DNA of 64,000 nt from Halomonas sp. TA22 (GCF_013009075.1 NZ_CP053108.1:310001-374000); one strand, 5' to 3'. Positions 1 to 10,085 are shown, numbered from the stretch's first letter. The notes: generated by a model from the letters alone, not told the origin. Made by a program: numbers and translations.

Positions 1-719
1 GAGAGCGTGGTCTTGCCGGTGCCAGAGAGGCCGAAGAACAGCGTAGTCTCGCCATCCTCGCCCATGTTCGCCGAGCAGTGCATGGGCAGCACGTCGGACT
101 CCGGCAGCAGGAAGTTCTGCACCGAGAACATCGCCTTCTTCATTTCACCTGCATAGTGCATGCCGGCAATCAGTACTTTACGGCTGGCGAAATGGATGAT
201 CACGCAGGCGTCGGAGTTGGTGCCGTCGCGTCCCGGTTCGCAGACGAATCCCGGCGCGTTGATGATGGACCACTCCTGCTTGCCGGAGGGGTTGTAGGCA
301 TCGGGGCGCACGAACATGGTACGACCGAAGAGGTTCTGCCAGGCCATTTCGGCATTCACGCGAATCGGCAGATAGTGCTTCGGATCAGCGCCGACATGCA
401 GCTCGGAGACGAAATGCTCGCGCTCGTCGAGGTAAGCCTCCACCCGTGACCATAGGGCATCGAACTTGGCGGCATCGAAGGGACGGTTGACCTTGCCCCA
501 CTCGATCTGCGCGCTGGTCGAAGGCTCATCAACGATGAAGCGGTCTGCCGTCGAACGACCGGTCCGCTTGCCGGTCTTCACTACCAGGGCGCCGTTCGCT
601 GCCAGATGCCCTTCGCCGCGCAACACAGCCTGCTCGATCAAGTCGGCGTGGCTAAGATTGGTAAAACGACGAGGCGTGCTGGCCTCGACGGCGCTGAACT
701 GTGCACTGGTTGTGGTCAT
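1..719 (-). CDS. pckA: Phosphoenolpyruvate carboxykinase (ATP), N-terminal part, cut by window edge
   Basis: Gluconeogenic enzyme that decarboxylates and phosphorylates oxaloacetate to phosphoenolpyruvate with ATP. About 239 residues are visible, starting [14 protein letters not shown], with the family segments GKRTGRS and a P-loop [10 protein letters not shown] right at the window edge; the catalytic C-terminal half lies outside. The ATG at 719 is the only sensible start before the conserved N-terminal region. It lies downstream of hslO in the same direction, the order known from E. coli (yrfG-hslR-hslO-pck), but 255 bp separate it from hslO, so it probably has its own promoter. A HexR-like palindrome sits 213 bp upstream of the start. 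Confidence 0.95.
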   Translation of the reverse strand, partial: MTTTSAQFSAVEASTPRRFTNLSHADLIEQAVLRGEGHLAANGALVVKTGKRTGRSTADRFIVDEPSTSAQIEWGKVNRPFDAAKFDALWSRVEAYLDEREHFVSELHVGADPKHYLPIRVNAEMAWQNLFGRTMFVRPDAYNPSGKQEWSIINAPGFVCEPGRDGTNSDACVIIHFASRKVLIAGMHYAGEMKKAMFSVQNFLLPESDVLPMHCSANMGEDGETTLFFGLSGTGKTTL

Positions 720-931
720 GTTGGTTTTCCCTGGCCTTGCGGCCATCTCTCTCTCGTTTGCCACACGTCGATACCGACGGGAATGGCGCCTGATCCTAGT
801 CACTGAATGAACGATTGATTCGCTTCTGGTTCTCGTCGACATACCCGAAGGAGCGACGTTTATTACCACTTTGGTCACGCATTATGACAAAAAGCGAACG
901 GCAGGAAAACGCAGAAATTCACCGAATTTCA

Positions 932-946
932 TGTAGTTTTACTACT
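932..946 (-). promoter_or_regulatory. Candidate HexR operator upstream of pckA
   Basis: The 15-mer TGTAGTTTTACTACT is a near-palindrome in the hslO-pckA gap. It matches the HexR consensus TGTAATTTTATTACA at 12 of 15 positions, and two of the three differences are symmetric (A to G, T to C). HexR is a KDPG-sensing regulator of central carbon metabolism, and pckA is a known target in Shewanella-type bacteria. The assignment is by motif and context only, and the distance to the start codon (about 213 bp) is long. Confidence 0.4.
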
Positions 947-974
947 ACAAGACAGCAACTTACAAACCGTACCG

Positions 975-1850
975 CTAGTGAAGCGTAGGGGGTGGCGCAT
1001 CCGGCGCCTCGATCAGGGATTCGATCTCGGCCGCGCCGAAATGGTAACGGGTATGGCAGAAGTGGCACTGGGTCTCCACCGCCTGCTGCTCTTCGAGAAT
1101 CGTGCGCAGCTCCTGCGCTCCCAGGCTATAGAGCGCCTGGGCGATACGCTCCCGCGAACAGGTGCAGCCAAAGCGCAGCGCCTTGGGCTCGAATACCCTG
1201 GCCTGCTCCTCATGGTAGAGGCGATAGAGCAGCGCCTGAGGCTCGAGGCCGAGCAGTTCGTCGTGCTGCAGCGTGGAGGCCAGATGTACGGTACGATCCC
1301 AGGCATCCGGATCCTGATTGGCGGCGTCATCCGGCAGCTGCTGCAGCAGCAGCCCTGACGCCCGCGTGCCGTCGGCCGCCAGCCATAGCCGCGTCGGCAG
1401 CTGCTCGGAGCGCGCGAAGTACTCCTCGAGGCAGCCGGCCAGGGTCTGCTCGCTCAGCTCGACGATCCCCTGGTAACGATTCCCCTCACGGGGATCGAGG
1501 GTGATCACGATACGGCCGTTGCCAATCAATTCACGAAAGCTGGCGCTGCTATCGGGCAGCTCCTGCTCCTCGGCCAGGCGGGCAATGGCGCGCAATTCGC
1601 CACCGGGGTTGGACTCGGCCATCAGCAGCGCAAGCGCGCCCTCGCCGCGCACTTCGATGCTCAGGGTGCCATCGAGCTTGACGGTTTCGGTGAGCAGTGC
1701 CACGGCGGCCATCAGCTCGCCGAGCAGTTGGTCGATCGGCGCCGGATAGGCCTGCTTGTCGAGCACGTCACGGTAGGCGGCTTGCAGGGTGACGATCTCG
1801 CCACGCACATTGGTGTGATCGAAAAGAAAACGCTGAATCTGGTCGGTCAT
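975..1850 (-). CDS. hslO: Hsp33 redox-regulated chaperonin
   Basis: Cytosolic holdase chaperone activated by oxidation and unfolding. The 291-residue protein has the two C-terminal zinc-binding cysteine pairs, CTC at residues 229-231 and CHFC at 262-265, which match the E. coli positions 232/234/265/268 in spacing. The start at [10 protein letters not shown] was chosen because it gives the family length (E. coli 292); the frame stays open further upstream but that part overlaps hslR. It follows hslR by 43 bp in the same direction, the same pair as the E. coli heat-shock operon, so co-transcription is likely. Confidence 0.96.
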   Translation of the reverse strand: MTDQIQRFLFDHTNVRGEIVTLQAAYRDVLDKQAYPAPIDQLLGELMAAVALLTETVKLDGTLSIEVRGEGALALLMAESNPGGELRAIARLAEEQELPDSSASFRELIGNGRIVITLDPREGNRYQGIVELSEQTLAGCLEEYFARSEQLPTRLWLAADGTRASGLLLQQLPDDAANQDPDAWDRTVHLASTLQHDELLGLEPQALLYRLYHEEQARVFEPKALRFGCTCSRERIAQALYSLGAQELRTILEEQQAVETQCHFCHTRYHFGAAEIESLIEAPDAPPPTLH

Positions 1851-1893
1851 CACGGTCTCGGTAAGAGTAAGGGTAGGACGGAGCAGGCCGAGG

Positions 1894-2298
1894 TCACTCG
1901 TCGTCCTGCTGCCGCTGGAATCGGGTGATCTCGCGACGCTGCTTCTTGTCGGGGCGCCGCGGCGGCATCGACATCGCCTGATTGGCCAGTCGACGATTTT
2001 CGGTTTCTCGCTCGCGCCGGACCTGGCTTTCTGCGGTCTCGCGATAGAGCTCCCGGGCTTCGGGGGCACCGCGGCGCTGGTCGCTGAGCGCCACGATTTC
2101 CACTTCCCAGATATCCCAGCCCTGGGGGACGCGCACCACCGCGCCCACTTCGACGCTCTTGCTGGTCTTGGCCTTGGCGCCGTTGTAGTGCACCTTGCCA
2201 CCCTCGATGGCCTTCTTGGCCATGGCCCTCGTCTTGAAGAATCGGGCGGCCCATAGCCACTTGTCGAGTCGTACGTTATCCATGGACTCCTGGTTCAT
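1894..2298 (-). CDS. hslR: Heat shock protein 15, S4-domain ribosome rescue factor
   Basis: Small RNA-binding protein that in E. coli binds free 50S subunits carrying a nascent chain. The 134-residue product opens with the S4 signature [16 protein letters not shown] (about residues 9-24) and has a basic tail ([14 protein letters not shown]), as in E. coli HslR. Two starts are possible: 2298 gives the same number of residues before VRLDKW as E. coli, while a second ATG at 2283 has a better AGGAG site. It lies 3 bp after yrfG and before hslO, in the order of the E. coli locus. Confidence 0.95.
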   Translation of the reverse strand: MNQESMDNVRLDKWLWAARFFKTRAMAKKAIEGGKVHYNGAKAKTSKSVEVGAVVRVPQGWDIWEVEIVALSDQRRGAPEARELYRETAESQVRRERETENRRLANQAMSMPPRRPDKKQRREITRFQRQQDDE

Positions 2299-2301
2299 TC
2301 G

Positions 2302-2967
2302 TCAGTGTGGGGGACCCTGGTCAGGCAGGATCGAGGCAAAGCTATTGAGTGCAATGAACTCCTCGAGTTCACGCTCGGGGCGGCGACTATCGGGCTGTTT
2401 GATCCCCAGCAGGTGCCTGATTCCGTATTCGCGGGCACTTTCGAGTACCGCCGGGTTGTCATCGATGAACAGCGTGCGGGTCGGATCGAAGGGCTCGATC
2501 TCCTGCAGCGCGAACCAGAACTCCTGCGCCTCCTTGGCCACGCCAAGATCCGCCGAGGAGACGATCGCGTCCAGATACGCCTCGATCCCAGTCAGCGGCA
2601 GCTTGAGCGCCAGGCTCTCGCGATCGGCATTGGTGGCCAGTATCACCCGCGGATGGGAGCGCTTGAGCCACTGCAGGAAATCGAGCGCATCGCTGCGCAG
2701 GCCGATCAGGTGCTGCACCTCACGCTTGAGCGCCACGACATCCACGCCCAGCTCACGGCTCCAGTAGGCCAGGCTGTACCAGTTGAGGGTGCCCTGCTCG
2801 CGGATGATCCGCGCTCTCAGCACCTCCTGGGTCGCCTCGTCCAGGCGATGCAACTCGGTATAGCGGCGCGGCAGGTGCTCCAACCAGAAGTGGCTATCGA
2901 AGTGCAGATCTAACAGGGTACCGTCCATGTCCAGCAGCACCGTATCGATGGCTCTCCAGTCGATCAT
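2302..2967 (-). CDS. yrfG: YrfG-like HAD hydrolase (probable nucleotidase)
   Basis: Haloacid-dehalogenase-fold phosphatase. The 221-residue product begins MIDWRAIDTVLLDMDGTLLD, where the DxD motif I carries the nucleophile, followed by the motif II region ILATNAD and motif IV LFIDDNPAV. E. coli YrfG (GMP/IMP nucleotidase) is 222 residues and sits at the same place upstream of hslR-hslO. The frame is open 105 bp further upstream, but that part overlaps the nudE promoter region and lacks family similarity, so MIDW was taken as the start. It is divergent from nudE. Confidence 0.9.
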   Translation of the reverse strand: MIDWRAIDTVLLDMDGTLLDLHFDSHFWLEHLPRRYTELHRLDEATQEVLRARIIREQGTLNWYSLAYWSRELGVDVVALKREVQHLIGLRSDALDFLQWLKRSHPRVILATNADRESLALKLPLTGIEAYLDAIVSSADLGVAKEAQEFWFALQEIEPFDPTRTLFIDDNPAVLESAREYGIRHLLGIKQPDSRRPERELEEFIALNSFASILPDQGPPH

Positions 2968-3059
2968 TCGGCGTGGCTCCGCAAAGGCTTGAGGAGTGAT
3001 ATTGTACGGTATCCTTGGGGTCAAGACACAGACCCGACGCATGCCAAGCCGGAGAGACC

Positions 3060-3647
3060 ATGACCCGCTCATTCCCCAACGTCTTGACCAAGCCCCGCAT
3101 CCTGGCCAAGCGCGAAGTCGCGCGCAGCCGCCTGTTCGCCATCGAAGCCATCGACCTATGCTTTTCCAATGGCGAGGAGCGCACCTTCGAACGCTTGATG
3201 GGCAGCGGAAACGGCGCGGTGATGATCGTCGCCATGCCCGACCCGGAGCACGTGCTGCTGATCCGCGAGTATGCGGCAGGCTTCGACGACTACATCCTGA
3301 CCCTGCCCAAAGGCCTGATCGACCCTGGTGAGGATATCGTCACCGCAGCCAACCGCGAATTGATGGAGGAGTGCGGCTTTGGCGCTCGCAACATCGAGCC
3401 GCTGGTCGAGCTGTCGCTTGCGCCCAACTACATGAACCATCGCATGCAGGTGATGTTGGCAAGCGAGCTCTATCCCAAGCGCCTGCCCGGGGACGAACCC
3501 GAACCGCTGATCGTCGAGACGCATGCCATCGACGAGCTGCCGAGCCTGCTGGCCCGTGAAGACTTTCACGAAGCCCGCGCCATTGCGGCGCTCTACATCG
3601 CGCGTGACAAGTTACGTGAGCAGCGCCCGCAGAACAGGCTGTGGTGA
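3060..3647 (+). CDS. nudE: ADP compounds hydrolase NudE (Nudix)
   Basis: Nudix hydrolase acting on ADP-ribose and related dinucleotides. The Nudix box lies at residues 85-107 (GLIDPGE...RELMEECGF) with the full set G, E, RE and EE. The 195-residue length fits NudE (E. coli 186). The start at 3060 has GGAGA just upstream and removes a 15-residue extension without similarity. In E. coli nudE and yrfG flank igaA; here they are divergent and directly adjacent with igaA absent. Confidence 0.93.
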   Translation: MTRSFPNVLTKPRILAKREVARSRLFAIEAIDLCFSNGEERTFERLMGSGNGAVMIVAMPDPEHVLLIREYAAGFDDYILTLPKGLIDPGEDIVTAANRELMEECGFGARNIEPLVELSLAPNYMNHRMQVMLASELYPKRLPGDEPEPLIVETHAIDELPSLLAREDFHEARAIAALYIARDKLREQRPQNRLW

Positions 3648-3651
3648 GTCT

Positions 3652-4734
3652 TCAGACATGCGTCAGGCGGCGATGATTGACGCCACCCTCCTTGAGCTTC
3701 ATCCAGCGCCCCTGGCGGTAGCTGTCCAGCCCCGCCTCGAGCAGCGTCATCACGCTCAGGGCATCGTCGACACTGACTGGTGAGGCCGCCTTGCCCTGCA
3801 GTGCCGCCACGATGCCTCGATAGTAGGCCAGGTAGTCGCCCGCCTGGGTGGGGTACTCCCGGATGGTGGGTGCCGCTTCGCCCCCACCCTCGAACAGGGT
3901 CAGCGTACCGTTGAGCGGATCCTCTCCCCAGTGGGGCGAGGGCGTCTCCCCCGCCTTGAGGCGCGCTTCCTGAGGATCGAGCCCGAACTTGACGTAACTG
4001 CCCTTCGTGCCATGCACGATGAAACGCGGCGAGTCGGCCGCGACCAGCGCACTGGCCTGCAGCGTCACACGCCGCTCCCCATAGTCGAGCAGCGCCACGA
4101 AATCGTCATCCACCACCGCCCCCTCTCGGCGGGCTGCCATGTCGAGCATAATGGCCCGCGGCATGCCGAACAGCTCGCGTGCCTGATCGAGAAGGTGCGG
4201 CCCGAGATCGTACCAGATGCCTCCGCCGGGCTTGGCCTGCTCGCGCCAGCGGTCGCGGACATCGGGACGGAAACGATCGAAACGCGACTCGACACTGACG
4301 ATTCGGCCAAGGCTGCCCTCATCGATCAGCGCCTTCAGCGTCAGGAAATCGCTATCCCAGCGACGGTTCTGGAATACCGACAGCAGGCGCTCGGCTTCAT
4401 CGGCCTGAGCCTTGAGCATACGCGCCTCGGAGAGCGTCACGGTGAAGGGCTTGTCGACGACCACGTGCTTGCCCGCCGCCAGCGCTGCCTTGGCCAGCGG
4501 AAAGTGAGTCTCGTTGGGGGTGGGAATCACCACCAGATCGATATCGTCGCGGGCAAACAGCGCATGCGGCCTGGCTTCGACGGCAACGTCGGGCAGGCCG
4601 GCCTGCACCTTGCCGGCATCGCTTGACGACACGGCCACCAGCTCCAGCCCCGGCGTGGCGGCAATCAGCGGCACATGGAACGTCTTGCTGGCAAATCCAT
4701 AGCCGACCAGCCCCACATTGTACGTTGTCTTCAT
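3652..4734 (-). CDS. Gfo/Idh/MocA family NAD(P)-dependent oxidoreductase (YdgJ-like)
   Basis: Probable sugar or inositol dehydrogenase. The N-terminal Rossmann motif GLVGYGFASKTFH starts at about residue 8, and the family EKP-type motif appears as DKPF near residue 100. The C-terminal domain contains the sheet region GGGIWYDLGPHLLDQA with the usual catalytic His. At 360 residues it resembles E. coli YdgJ, a scyllo-inositol dehydrogenase, but the substrate cannot be read from sequence. Two adjacent ATGs (4737, 4734) follow AAGGAA; the second has better spacing. The gene converges on nudE with a 4-bp gap. Confidence 0.85.
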   Translation of the reverse strand: MKTTYNVGLVGYGFASKTFHVPLIAATPGLELVAVSSSDAGKVQAGLPDVAVEARPHALFARDDIDLVVIPTPNETHFPLAKAALAAGKHVVVDKPFTVTLSEARMLKAQADEAERLLSVFQNRRWDSDFLTLKALIDEGSLGRIVSVESRFDRFRPDVRDRWREQAKPGGGIWYDLGPHLLDQARELFGMPRAIMLDMAARREGAVVDDDFVALLDYGERRVTLQASALVAADSPRFIVHGTKGSYVKFGLDPQEARLKAGETPSPHWGEDPLNGTLTLFEGGGEAAPTIREYPTQAGDYLAYYRGIVAALQGKAASPVSVDDALSVMTLLEAGLDSYRQGRWMKLKEGGVNHRRLTHV

Positions 4735-4821
4735 CATCGTTCCTTGATGTCTTCCTTGGTGTCCCGGGTCTCGGTACGGCGGGCCGTGCGCCCTGCCCGG
4801 TTTTTGAAGCGCAATGCAAAC

Positions 4822-6666
4822 CTAGTCGAGCTTGCTCAGATCGCGCACTGCCCCCTTGTCGGCGGAGGTCGCCAGCAGTGCATAGGCCTTGAGTGCGGCG
4901 GACACCTTGCGCACTCGCTCGATGCTCGGCTTCCAGGCGGCCTTGCCCTTGGCCTCCATCGCCTCTCGACGACGCGCGAGCTCAGCGTCGCTGAGCTTGA
5001 CGTCGATGGAGCGCTTGGGAATATCGATGCGGATCGTGTCACCCTGCTCCACCAGGCCGATGGCCCCACCCGCCGCCGCTTCCGGCGAGACGTGACCGAT
5101 GGAGAGCCCGGACGTACCGCCGGAGAAACGCCCGTCGGTGAGCAGCGCACACGCCTTGCCGAGCCCCTTGGACTTGAGATAGGAGGTGGGATAGAGCATC
5201 TCCTGCATGCCCGGGCCACCCTTGGGCCCCTCGTAGCGGATGACGACGATGTCGCCCTCCTTCACCTCGCCGGCCAGGATATGCTCCACCGCCTGGTCCT
5301 GGGACTCGACGACGTGCGCCGGCCCCTCGAAGATCAGGATCGAGTCGTCGACACCGGCGGTCTTCACCACGCAGCCATCGACGGCGATATTGCCATGGAG
5401 CACCGCCAAGCCACCCTCGCGAGAGAAGGCGTGCTCGAGATCGCGGATACAGCCGGTGGCGCGGTCGCCATCGAGACTTGGCCAGCGCGAGCTTTGCGAA
5501 AACGCCTGCTGGGTCGGCACCCCGCCGGGGCCCGCCTTGAAGAACTCCACCACCTCGGCGCTGGGGTTTCGCATGATGTCCCACTCATCCAGCGCTGCCT
5601 TGAGCGTATCGCCGTAGACGGTGGGCACCGAGGTATTCAGTACGTGGGCGCGATCCAGCTCGCCAAGGATTGCCATGATGCCACCGGCGCGGTGCACGTC
5701 CTCGATATGGTATTTCTGGGTATTGGGCGCCACCTTGCACAGCTGCGGCACTTCCCGTGACAGTCGGTCGATGTCGGCCAGGGTGAAGTCGATCTCCGCC
5801 TCCTGGGCAGCAGCGAGCAGGTGCAGGATGGTATTGGTCGAGCCGCCCATGGCGATGTCGAGCGTCATGGCGTTCCTGAACGCCGCCTTGGAACCGATGG
5901 CACGAGGCAGCAGATGCGCCTCTTCGCCCTCGTAGTAGCGCTTGGCCAGCTCGACGATGCGGTGGCCTGCAGTCTCGAACAGCCGGCGACGGTCGGCGTG
6001 GGTGGCAAGCACCGTGCCGTTACCCGGTAGCGCCAGGCCCAAAGCCTCGGTCAGGCAGTTCATCGAGTTGGCGGTGAACATGCCCGAGCAGCTGCCGCAG
6101 GTGGGACAGGCGCTGCGCTCGACCTCGGCCAGCGTCTCGTCATCCACCGAATCGTCGGCGGCCATGACCATGGCATCGACCAGGTCGAGGCCATGATCGA
6201 TCAGCTTGGTCTTGCCCGCCTCCATCGGCCCACCGGAGACGAAGATCACCGGAATGTTGAGGCGCATGGCGGCCATCAGCATGCCCGGGGTGATCTTGTC
6301 GCAGTTGGAGATGCACACCAGCGCATCGGCACAGTGGGCATTGACCATGTACTCGACGCTATCGGCGATGATGTCACGGCTCGGCAGCGAATAGAGCATG
6401 CCGTCGTGGCCCATGGCGATGCCGTCGTCCACGGCGATGGTATTGAACTCCTTGGCCACCCCGCCGGCCTTCTCGATCTCGCGGGCCACCAGCTGGCCCA
6501 TGTCCTTGAGGTGCACGTGCCCAGGCACGAACTGGGTGAAGGAGTTGGCCACGGCGATGATCGGTTTGTGGAAGTCCTCATCCTTCATGCCGGTGGCGCG
6601 CCACAGGGCGCGTGCGCCGGCCATGTTGCGACCGGCGGTGGTGGTGCGGGAACGGTACTGGGGCAT
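4822..6666 (-). CDS. ilvD: Dihydroxy-acid dehydratase
   Basis: Iron-sulfur enzyme of the valine/isoleucine pathway, converting 2,3-dihydroxy acids to 2-keto acids. The 614-residue protein starts [18 protein letters not shown], like E. coli IlvD, which fixes the start; an open 16-residue extension upstream was dropped. Cluster-ligand segments are [10 protein letters not shown] (Cys122) and [11 protein letters not shown] (about 187-197). The late segment [16 protein letters not shown] is also typical. It is monocistronic by spacing. Confidence 0.97.
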   Translation of the reverse strand: MPQYRSRTTTAGRNMAGARALWRATGMKDEDFHKPIIAVANSFTQFVPGHVHLKDMGQLVAREIEKAGGVAKEFNTIAVDDGIAMGHDGMLYSLPSRDIIADSVEYMVNAHCADALVCISNCDKITPGMLMAAMRLNIPVIFVSGGPMEAGKTKLIDHGLDLVDAMVMAADDSVDDETLAEVERSACPTCGSCSGMFTANSMNCLTEALGLALPGNGTVLATHADRRRLFETAGHRIVELAKRYYEGEEAHLLPRAIGSKAAFRNAMTLDIAMGGSTNTILHLLAAAQEAEIDFTLADIDRLSREVPQLCKVAPNTQKYHIEDVHRAGGIMAILGELDRAHVLNTSVPTVYGDTLKAALDEWDIMRNPSAEVVEFFKAGPGGVPTQQAFSQSSRWPSLDGDRATGCIRDLEHAFSREGGLAVLHGNIAVDGCVVKTAGVDDSILIFEGPAHVVESQDQAVEHILAGEVKEGDIVVIRYEGPKGGPGMQEMLYPTSYLKSKGLGKACALLTDGRFSGGTSGLSIGHVSPEAAAGGAIGLVEQGDTIRIDIPKRSIDVKLSDAELARRREAMEAKGKAAWKPSIERVRKVSAALKAYALLATSADKGAVRDLSKLD

Positions 6667-6799
6667 GCTGTCCTCTCGTGCTTGATCGCGCTGTCTTGGT
6701 TGCCGTGACGGCAACTCGACAGTCTAGGTGTCCAGGTTGAACGGTGATTCTGTCATGAGCCACGGGACCTTGCCACTCGCCCGCCCTGACGGCGTGATA

Positions 6800-7474
6800 T
6801 CAATGCGCCAGCCAGATGACATGGCGCGCCCCCTTGCCGGGGCGATGGGCCCGCACTTCGCGCTCCTCGACGCTGAAGCCGGTACGCTTCAAACGCTCGC
6901 TGAAGCCAGCGTCACGGCCCGCCGACCAGATCGCCAGCACGCCTCCCGGGCGCAGTGCCTCCTGGGCTGCCTCGAGGCCACGCGGCGAGTAGACCCAGTC
7001 ATTTTCCTGACGGGTCAGGCCCTCGGGACCGTTGTCGATATCGAGCATGATCGCATCGAAACCCTGCGGCTCGCGGCGCAGCAGCGCCCCGACATCGCCG
7101 ACGCTGACCGTGGTGCGAGGATCATCGAGGGGATTGCCGGCGACCATGCCCAGCGGTCCGCGGTTCCACTCCACCACCCCCGACACCAGCTCGGCGACCA
7201 CGACCTCGGCATCCGCCCCCAGCGAGCGCAGCGCGGCGGCCAGGGTGAAACCCATGCCCAGGCCGCCGACCACCACGCGAGCGCCGGGGCGTTGCTTGAG
7301 CGGCTCGCAGCACAGCTCGGCCAGCGCATCCTCCGAGCCATGTAGGCGGCTGTTCATCAACTCGCCGGGCTTGCCGGCGATGCGGATGGAGAACTCATCG
7401 TTGCGACGCAGCAGCCTGAGCTCCCCGCCCTGCCCCGGAATGGCGGCGGTGTCCAGCAGTTCGAATTTGGCCAT
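6800..7474 (-). CDS. SpeE-like SAM-fold methyltransferase / spermidine synthase-like protein
   Basis: A 224-residue protein with a class I Rossmann SAM-binding fold: motif I VVVGGLGMGFTLAAA (about 67-81), an acidic end of strand 2 (VVVAELVSGV, Glu95) and FDAIMLDIDNGPEGL (139-153), which resembles the spermidine synthase catalytic region. It lacks a full spermidine synthase N-terminal domain, so polyamine synthesis is not certain. It lies 36 bp downstream of lon in the same direction and may be co-transcribed. The true substrate is unknown. Confidence 0.75.
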   Translation of the reverse strand: MAKFELLDTAAIPGQGGELRLLRRNDEFSIRIAGKPGELMNSRLHGSEDALAELCCEPLKQRPGARVVVGGLGMGFTLAAALRSLGADAEVVVAELVSGVVEWNRGPLGMVAGNPLDDPRTTVSVGDVGALLRREPQGFDAIMLDIDNGPEGLTRQENDWVYSPRGLEAAQEALRPGGVLAIWSAGRDAGFSERLKRTGFSVEEREVRAHRPGKGARHVIWLAH

Positions 7475-7510
7475 GCGATCTCGTTAGTCGTTTGACGTTT
7501 GGCGGCCGGC

Positions 7511-9958
7511 TTAGCCGAACACGATCTTGGCCACATCCTTGTAGCGGCTGGCGAAGTGTACTGTCATGCCCTCCTTGAGGAAATCCGGCAGCTCGTCGAA
7601 GTCGCGGCGATTGGCCTCGGGTAGGATCACTTCGAAGATGTCGCTGCGGCGCGCGGCGATCACCTTCTCGCGAATCCCGCCCACCGGCAGCACCTGGCCG
7701 GTGAGCGTCAACTCGCCGGTCATCGCCAGCGAGCGCTTGATCGCCTCTCCCCGCGCCAGCGACAGCAGCGCAGTGGTCATGGTCACCCCGGCGGAAGGAC
7801 CATCCTTGGGTGTGGCGCCTTCCGGCACGTGCAGGTGAATGAAGGCGTCGTTGAAGAAGCCGGGATCGGCGCCATACTCGCCGAGATGACCAAGTACATA
7901 GCTGTAGGCGATATTGGCCGACTCCTTCATCACATCGCCGAGCTTGCCGGTGAGCTTGAAGCCGCGATCCAGGGCATGCACCTTGCCGGCTTCGATCGGC
8001 AGCGTCGCGCCGCCCATCGAGGTCCAGGCAAGGCCGGTGACCACCCCCTCGCCCTTGAGCACCTTCTCCTTGCGAAACAGTGGCGCACCGAGAAACGATT
8101 CGAGATTGTTGATTGAAATCTTGATCGACTGCTGCTCTCCCTCGAGCAGCTTGACTGCGGCCTTGCGCACGATGCGGTGCAGCTGCTTCTCGAGCTGGCG
8201 CACCCCGGCTTCGCGGGCATAGCCCTCGATCACCTGCTTGAGAGCCGCATCGGTGAGATTGATGCGCATCTTGGGAATCTTGTTGCGTGTGAGCAGCTTC
8301 GGCCAGAGATGATGTTTGGCAATCGCCACCTTCTCTTCGGCGATATAACCGGAGAGCCGGATCTGCTCCATGCGATCGAGCAGCGGGCCGGGGATCGAAT
8401 CCAGGGTATTGGCGGTACACACGAACAGCACCTTGGAGAGGTCGAGGCGTACGTCGAGGTAGTGGTCGAGGAAGTCGACGTTCTGCTCGGGATCGAGCAC
8501 CTCGAGCAGCGCCGAGGCGGGATCGCCCTGGAAGGATTGGCCCAGCTTGTCGATCTCGTCGAGCATGATCACCGGATTGGAAACCTCGACCTCCTTGAGC
8601 GCCTGGACCAGCTTGCCGGGCATGGCACCGATATAGGTCCGACGGTGCCCCTTGATCTCGGCCTCGTCGCGCATGCCGCCCACCGAGAAGCGGTAGAACT
8701 CACGCCCAAGCGCCTCGGCGATGGAGCGCCCGACCGAGGTCTTGCCCACCCCGGGCGGACCCACGAGCAGCAGGATCGAACCGCCGACGTCGCCCTTGAA
8801 GGTACCTTCGGCAAGAAACTCGATGATCCGCTCCTTGACGTCGCCCAGACCGTCATGATCCCGGTCGAGCACCTCACGTGCATGCTTGAGATCAAGCTGA
8901 TCCTGACTGGTGATACCCCACGGCAGCGAGGTGAGCCAGTCGAGGTAGTTACGCGTGGTGCCGTACTCCGGCGAGCCGGTCTCCAGTACCGAGAGCTTGT
9001 TCAGCTCGTCGTCGATGCGCGACATCACGCGCTCGGGCACCTCGAGCTCGACGAGGCGCTTCCTGAAGGTATCGACATCGTTCTCGCGATCGTCCTTGGA
9101 TATCCCAAGTTCGCGCTGGATCACCTTGAGCTGCTCGCGCAGGAAGAACTCGCGCTGACGCTTCTGCATCTGCGCATTGACCTGTTCGCTGATCTGGCTC
9201 TGCAGCTGAGCTACCTCGATCTCCTTGTGCAGCAGCGGCAACACTTTCTGCATGCGCGCCATGACCGGCAAGGTTTCGAGGATGCCCTGAAGCTCCGGCC
9301 CCTTGGCGGAGGTGATGGCCGCTGCAAAATCGGTCAGCGGCCCTGGCTCATGGGGGCTGAAGCGGTTGAGATAGTGCTTGAGCTCCTCGCCATACAGCGG
9401 GTTGATCGGCAACAGCTCCTTGATGCCGTTGATCAGCGCCATGGCGTAGGCCCGCGCCTCGTCCTCCTCGGCGTCGACCGGCTCCTTGGGGTAGCTCACC
9501 TCGACCAGATAGGGTGGCTTCTTAGAGAGCCAGCGCTGGATCTTGAAGCGACGCATGCCCTGGGCAATGAACTGGATCTGATCGCCTTCACCCTGCACCT
9601 TGTGCATGCGCACCGCGGTACCGATCTCAGGGAAGCTTTCGTGGTCGAGATCGCTGACGTCGCTGTCGCCGACGAAGGCAAGGCCAACGGTATGGTGCGG
9701 CGTATTGCCGACGCGCTGAATGGTCTCCTCCCAGCGCGGGCGATGAATCACCAGCGGCTGTACCTGGGCCGGGAAGAAGGGGCGGTTGTGTATCGGCAGC
9801 AGATAGAGCCGCTCCGGCAGGTAATCGCGGGTCGGCACCACGGCGCCGCTACTGGACTCGGAGTTCCCGATGCTCTCTGCATCGGCGCACTGTGTCCCAG
9901 AGCCTGACTCATAGCCTGCCTCGGAAATGAAGTTGTGCTGATCGTCGCTTTCGCTCAT
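7511..9958 (-). CDS. lon: ATP-dependent Lon-type protease (second-type, AsrA-like)
   Basis: Cytosolic AAA+ serine protease. The 815-residue protein has a LAN substrate-binding domain (about 45-250), Walker [10 protein letters not shown] (400-408), Walker B MLDEIDK, and the Ser-Lys dyad: Ser722 in PKDGPSAG and Lys765 in GGIREKVIAA. A polar, acidic N-terminal extension of about 45 residues precedes the LAN domain. Housekeeping lon normally lies next to clpPX; this one lies beside a SpeE-like gene, so it resembles the second Lon (AsrA) of Pseudomonas, which is an inference. The start MSESDDQ has AGGA upstream; a 22-residue upstream extension was rejected. Confidence 0.92.
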   Translation of the reverse strand: MSESDDQHNFISEAGYESGSGTQCADAESIGNSESSSGAVVPTRDYLPERLYLLPIHNRPFFPAQVQPLVIHRPRWEETIQRVGNTPHHTVGLAFVGDSDVSDLDHESFPEIGTAVRMHKVQGEGDQIQFIAQGMRRFKIQRWLSKKPPYLVEVSYPKEPVDAEEDEARAYAMALINGIKELLPINPLYGEELKHYLNRFSPHEPGPLTDFAAAITSAKGPELQGILETLPVMARMQKVLPLLHKEIEVAQLQSQISEQVNAQMQKRQREFFLREQLKVIQRELGISKDDRENDVDTFRKRLVELEVPERVMSRIDDELNKLSVLETGSPEYGTTRNYLDWLTSLPWGITSQDQLDLKHAREVLDRDHDGLGDVKERIIEFLAEGTFKGDVGGSILLLVGPPGVGKTSVGRSIAEALGREFYRFSVGGMRDEAEIKGHRRTYIGAMPGKLVQALKEVEVSNPVIMLDEIDKLGQSFQGDPASALLEVLDPEQNVDFLDHYLDVRLDLSKVLFVCTANTLDSIPGPLLDRMEQIRLSGYIAEEKVAIAKHHLWPKLLTRNKIPKMRINLTDAALKQVIEGYAREAGVRQLEKQLHRIVRKAAVKLLEGEQQSIKISINNLESFLGAPLFRKEKVLKGEGVVTGLAWTSMGGATLPIEAGKVHALDRGFKLTGKLGDVMKESANIAYSYVLGHLGEYGADPGFFNDAFIHLHVPEGATPKDGPSAGVTMTTALLSLARGEAIKRSLAMTGELTLTGQVLPVGGIREKVIAARRSDIFEVILPEANRRDFDELPDFLKEGMTVHFASRYKDVAKIVFG

Positions 9959-10085
9959 TTCGTATCCTAGTTGGCCGTCGGGCGCAAGGCCCCATTGCCA
10001 ACGCAATGCGGGCGCAAGCGCCAAACTTCAAGCCAAGCCGTGATTCTCGTCAGCGTTACAAAGGAGCGAATCAATACGAATGACA

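Noticed and set aside
4775-4807. Hairpin with T-run (CGGGC...GCCCG then GTTTTTG) after ilvD
   Set aside because: The T-run is on the plus strand, but both flanking genes are on the minus strand, so it is in the wrong orientation for a terminator here.
8177-9907. 576-codon plus-strand open frame
   Set aside because: It is the antisense of lon, a common shadow in high-GC DNA; no start signal or family motif.
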